Origin: an uncultured delta proteobacterium
GTDB lineage: Bacteria; UBA10199; GCA-002796325; 1-14-0-20-49-13
Reading direction: 5' to 3'
Assembly: GCA_903868375.1 (NCBI GenBank)
Contig: CAIPVD010000206.1
Location: forward strand, 1-17,565
DNA length: 17,565 nucleotides
The translations under genes were made by a program, and so were the position numbers. Below, piece by piece: positions 14,961 through 17,565 of this stretch. Position 1 is the stretch's first letter. The number at the start of each line of letters is the position of its first letter. A model generated the notes under the pieces. It was not told the DNA's origin. It did not search any database and was given only the letters and a program-made list of their open reading frames with translations.

Positions 14961-15155
14961 TTATCTGGTGACCTTAAAGTTCGTTCTGCTCGTAACTATT
15001 TGTTCGGCTTTGAACCAATCTTCCAACTCGTGGCCAGGCTGGCGGCCTCTTTGTTCGAACAACTCGTACGCCTTCCTCTGCACCTGTTCGCTTGACGGCC
15101 TTGTCTGCGTGTTCTCTTTATTTGCCCTTTTCCCCGTTGTTGTCCTGACTTCCAT
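14961..15155 (-). CDS. DUF2934 family small protein (64 residues)
   Basis: From residue 26 it has VQRKAYELFEQRGRQPGHEL and then EDWFKAE, the signature of DUF2934, a family of small basic proteins of unknown function common in deltaproteobacteria. The start at 15155 is chosen because AGGAGGA sits upstream; a longer in-frame ATG at 15293 would overlap the end of the receiver gene and lacks a family-like N-terminus. It lies 130 bases downstream of the response-regulator gene, with no clear terminator in the gap. The basic N- and C-terminal tails suggest nucleic-acid or membrane contact, which is a guess. Confidence 0.78.
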   Translation of the reverse strand: MEVRTTTGKRANKENTQTRPSSEQVQRKAYELFEQRGRQPGHELEDWFKAEQIVTSRTNFKVTR

Positions 15156-15285
15156 TTTGCTATCCTCCTTATCTGCTCTTATTGGCAGTTTTTTTATACG
15201 TTCAATGTGCTGAATAATTAGCATTCGGGTCTGAATTGTGAAGATGACGCATCGCCTTTTTTTTGACCAGTTTCTACCAAAGCCT

Positions 15286-15666
15286 TTAGACAAGTTCTTG
15301 GATCTTCTTTAGCACCTCATCGACGTGGAAAGGTTTCATTACGACGCCATCGGCAAGTGTCAGTACGGCCTTTGCATCTACATCGTTCATCCCACCTTCA
15401 AGCCCATTTACGATAACGTTGCCAGTGAGAACAAGCACTTTGATGTTCTTTTTTGCGGCACGTAGCTTTTTTAGGATATCAACGCCGCCCATTCCGGGAA
15501 GTTTCAGGTCGAGCAAAAGCAGATCAAATTCGTTCTCTTCAAGAAGTTTGTTACCACTTAAACCCTCGAACGCCATTGCGACATTGTAGCCTTCGTCCCG
15601 AAGTATCTCCGCCATCTCTTCGCACATGTCGGCATCGTCTTCAATTATCAGGATCTTCTTTTCCAT
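15286..15666 (-). CDS. Stand-alone response-regulator receiver (126 residues)
   Basis: This is a CheY-like phosphoacceptor without an output domain, so it must act by protein contact or in a phosphorelay. Key residues are present: acidic pocket E9, D10, D11 in IIEDDADM, phosphoacceptor D53 in LLLLDLKLPGMGG, switch residue T81 in VLVLTGN, and K111 in MKPF. The T81-K111 interval is 30 residues against 22 in E. coli CheY, and includes the inserted GLEGGMNDVD segment. The start at 15666 lies inside the end of the kinase gene (26-base overlap) with AAGGAAAG upstream; a longer frame starts at 15720. The kinase is its likely phosphate donor. Confidence 0.9.
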   Translation of the reverse strand: MEKKILIIEDDADMCEEMAEILRDEGYNVAMAFEGLSGNKLLEENEFDLLLLDLKLPGMGGVDILKKLRAAKKNIKVLVLTGNVIVNGLEGGMNDVDAKAVLTLADGVVMKPFHVDEVLKKIQELV

Positions 15667-16906
15667 ATTCCGTTCTTTCCTTAATCTCGGGCGGTAGTTT
15701 AACGATAACCTTCGTACCAACGCCTACAAAGCTTTCGATCCTAACCTCTCCCCTGTGAAGTTCCACAAGCTCCCGGCATATCGAAAGGCCAAGGCCCGTG
15801 CCTCCGGATTTTTTCGTAAAGAACGGCTCGAACACTTTTTGAATATCGCTTTCCGGTATCCCTATGCCATTATCCTTCACTACTATCGAAATAGAACCGT
15901 CGTCATGCTGGCTGGCCTTTACTTCAACGTTCCTATCATCCTTTCCGCAAAATGCCTGACATGCATTGTTGATTATATTGCTAAGTATCTCTTTCATCTG
16001 TAATGGATCGGCCTCTATCTCCATGTCTTTCGCAAAGTCAAAATCGTTCGTGAACAAAATGTTCTCTTTTTTAAAGCGATCGCCCGCCGCGGAAACACAT
16101 TCTTCTAAAATATCGTAAACCTTCACCTTCGTTTTATTCGGCATCTTGATGCGAGCATAGGTGAGCAGTTCGTTTATGATCTGTTCGCTTTCAGCGACCT
16201 TTTTCTCTATCTTATCGATGTGTTTATCTACAAGAGGCGTTTCGGATTTCTTTCTTATATTGTACGCTGAAACCTTGATCACCCCGAGCGGGTTTCTAAG
16301 TTCGTGAGCCACGGTAGCGGCGAGCTTTCCCATATCGGCCAAATGTTTGGAATCGTATAGTTCCCGCTGCGTTTTGATCAGCGCGTAATTCGACGTCACA
16401 AGGTCCTGCGTGCGCATTTTTACGCGCTCCTCAAGCTCGTGCTGCGCTATCTGCAACTTTCTTTCCAATTCCTTATGATCCGTAATGTCGGTCACTATTC
16501 CTAATATGGAGCCTTCTCCCTTGAACTTGATAAGTTTAGTGGAGATTAGCGCGTCTATTTTTTTGCCGTCTTTTGTAACGAGTCCATATTCATACGAAGG
16601 AAAATCTTCGCCCTGCGAATGACGGTACATGTTCGAACGGATAAGGGCCTTCGATCCTTCTGCGATCAAACATAAGAAATCGAAATCATCGGCATAAAAT
16701 TCTTCTTTTGTATAGCCCATGACCTGCACGCAGCGATCGTTCACGTACACAACGCTTCCGCCACGATTTATGAAGATCATGTTTGGGGAATATTCCGCTA
16801 TGACCCTAAAATGTTCTTGGCTTTCGGATAGGATATTTTGACAGAGCTTATCCTGCAATTGATCTTCAAGCAAAAGCTCTTTTTGAATTCTACCTTTCTC
16901 GCTCAT
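15641..16906 (-). CDS. Soluble PAS-domain sensor histidine kinase
   Basis: The 421-residue kinase has no transmembrane segment, so it senses a cytoplasmic signal. A PAS domain occupies about 30-145 (EHFRVIAEYSPNMIFIN, ending IVTDITDHKELE). A coiled-coil linker (about 147-186) leads to the dimerisation domain with phosphoacceptor H201 in LAATVAHELRNPLGVI. The ATP-binding domain has the N-box EILSNIINNACQAF (N314), DNGIGIP (345-351), FEPFFTKKSGGTGLGLSI (359-376, including GTGLGL). The ribosome-binding site GGAGGAAG precedes the ATG. It overlaps the downstream receiver gene by 26 bases, a typical kinase-regulator pair, and is divergent from pckG. The signal is unknown. Confidence 0.95.
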   Translation of the reverse strand: MSEKGRIQKELLLEDQLQDKLCQNILSESQEHFRVIAEYSPNMIFINRGGSVVYVNDRCVQVMGYTKEEFYADDFDFLCLIAEGSKALIRSNMYRHSQGEDFPSYEYGLVTKDGKKIDALISTKLIKFKGEGSILGIVTDITDHKELERKLQIAQHELEERVKMRTQDLVTSNYALIKTQRELYDSKHLADMGKLAATVAHELRNPLGVIKVSAYNIRKKSETPLVDKHIDKIEKKVAESEQIINELLTYARIKMPNKTKVKVYDILEECVSAAGDRFKKENILFTNDFDFAKDMEIEADPLQMKEILSNIINNACQAFCGKDDRNVEVKASQHDDGSISIVVKDNGIGIPESDIQKVFEPFFTKKSGGTGLGLSICRELVELHRGEVRIESFVGVGTKVIVKLPPEIKERTEYGKEDPDN

Positions 16907-16963
16907 AGATCCAACTTCCTCCTAGGTTCAGCGAAGAAAAGGGCCTCCAGATACAATTTCATA

Positions 16964-16991
16964 TGTATAATCCAATGATCTTGTTTGACAA
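16964..16991 (-). promoter_or_regulatory. Candidate promoter for the histidine kinase-receiver operon
   Basis: The minus strand has TTGTCA (16991 to 16986) and TATACA (16969 to 16964) 16 bases apart. A transcript would start near 16957, giving a leader of about 50 bases with the GGAGGAAG site. It sits back to back with the pckG regulatory region. Confidence 0.4.
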
Positions 16992-17014
16992 GAATATAGA
17001 CCGTTTCGGTGGAA

Positions 17015-17068
17015 AACAGTCAGTATTCTGCATAAAATGGTCAGTTTCTGACAATATTTTATACTGTT
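17015..17068. promoter_or_regulatory. Operator-like repeat region upstream of pckG
   Basis: Two direct repeats, GTCAGTATTCTG (17019-17030) and GTCAGTTTCTG (17040-17050), begin 21 bases apart, two helical turns. The same span can be read as an imperfect nested palindrome: AACAGT (17015-17020) with ACTGTT (17063-17068), ATAAAAT (17032-17038) with ATTTTAT (17056-17062), and GTCAG/CTGAC around TTT (17040-17052). The regulator cannot be named. Confidence 0.5.
17038..17065 (+). promoter_or_regulatory. Candidate promoter for pckG
   Basis: TGGTCA (17038-17043, four of six) and TATACT (17060-17065, five of six) are separated by 16 bases. The proximal direct repeat at 17040 overlaps the -35. Transcription would begin near 17072, leaving a leader of about 48 bases with the GGAGG site of pckG. 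Confidence 0.35.
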
Positions 17069-17119
17069 GATTATTGGCGCTGGAGGATTATTATCCAAGT
17101 TTCAACTTGGAGGAAAAAT

Positions 17120-17565
17120 ATGGCAACGATGGTCGAAAAATGGGTCGAGGAACAGGCAAGGCTTACAAAGCCGAAAGATATCTACTGGTGCGATGGTAGC
17201 GAAGAAGAAGCTCGCCGCCTGATAGAGATTGGAATGAAGGAAGAAAAGATAAACGGGAAGCCTGTGTTTTATCCGTTATCAGGAAAAACTTACCCGGGCA
17301 GCTATTTACATCGGAGCGATCCGACCGACGTTGCAAGAACGGAAAAACTTACCTTCATCTGTCATCCCGATAAAGAGGCGATAGGCCCCAACAATAATTG
17401 GATGGACCCTATTGAGGCGAAGGCAAAGATGACCAAGCTATCCGATGGCTGCATGAAGGGGAGAACGATGTACGTCCTTCCTTATATGATGGGGCATCCC
17501 GATTCTCCATATTCAAAGGCATGCGTTCAGATAACCGACTGTTCGTACGTTGCGATAAGCATGCG
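17120..17565 (+). CDS. pckG: Phosphoenolpyruvate carboxykinase, GTP-dependent (N-terminal 148 residues, cut by window edge)
   Basis: This cytoplasmic enzyme converts oxaloacetate and GTP to phosphoenolpyruvate, CO2 and GDP, the entry to gluconeogenesis. My translation from the ATG at 17120 shows PKDIYWCDGSEEEA (18-31), the substrate-binding SDPTDVARTEKLTF, GPNNNWMDP, the MKGRTMYVLPYMMG motif and QITDCSYVAISM, all diagnostic of the GTP class rather than the ATP class. The ribosome-binding site is TTGGAGG. Catalytic lysine, P-loop and C-terminal part lie beyond the window. It is divergent from a histidine kinase and preceded by operator-like repeats, so it is probably regulated at transcription. 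Confidence 0.95.
   Translation, partial: MATMVEKWVEEQARLTKPKDIYWCDGSEEEARRLIEIGMKEEKINGKPVFYPLSGKTYPGSYLHRSDPTDVARTEKLTFICHPDKEAIGPNNNWMDPIEAKAKMTKLSDGCMKGRTMYVLPYMMGHPDSPYSKACVQITDCSYVAISM

Overview
The window looks like a chromosomal stretch from a Gram-negative, mid-GC bacterium of a deltaproteobacterial type (Bdellovibrionota, Myxococcota or a related uncultured lineage). The grounds are an FHA-GGDEF diguanylate cyclase, a SurA-PdxA gene pair, a lipoprotein parvulin, a DUF2934 mini-protein, HEAT-repeat proteins and a GTP-type PEP carboxykinase. This is inferred from gene content only. Most genes are housekeeping or signalling genes. No phage, insertion sequence, CRISPR array, rRNA or tRNA gene was seen.

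Layout. (1) 1-2038, minus: cydA and the start of cydB, a cytochrome bd quinol oxidase of the short Q-loop type. (2) 2161-4488, plus: an FHA-GGDEF diguanylate cyclase followed with zero spacing by a GlcD/D-lactate-dehydrogenase-type flavoprotein. (3) 4485-7498, minus: a SIMPL-domain membrane-anchored protein, a HEAT-repeat protein and an unrecognised 325-residue protein. (4) 7646-11854, plus: a tightly overlapping operon of parvulin lipoprotein, SurA-like chaperone/isomerase, a short PdxA and a phosphohexomutase. (5) 11841-13433, minus: a second, larger HEAT-repeat protein with a cysteine-rich N-terminus. (6) 13545-16906, minus: a soluble PAS histidine kinase overlapping a stand-alone receiver, then a DUF2934 protein, a possible 29-residue membrane peptide and an AmpG-like MFS permease. 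(7) 17120 to the end, plus: the first 148 codons of pckG, divergent from the kinase.

The genes form several modules: respiration (CydAB, the flavoprotein), c-di-GMP signalling, outer-membrane protein folding (the two parvulins), pyridoxal phosphate and sugar-phosphate metabolism, and gluconeogenesis. The most unusual observation is an 81-bp palindromic dispersed-repeat element that lies in frame inside the signal-peptide region of the surA-like gene and supplies 27 codons. Other points worth a look are tandem direct repeats one site overlapping the putative pckG -35, promoter-like boxes right next to start codons that lack a Shine-Dalgarno sequence, a GTCCTATAAA box upstream of both HEAT genes, and a PdxA with an altered N-terminal motif. 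I did not find a convincing wholly new multi-gene system. The closest candidates are the SIMPL/HEAT/unknown cluster and the Cys-rich HEAT protein.

There is no gene-free stretch longer than 300 bases; the longest gap is 213 bases (16907-17119).
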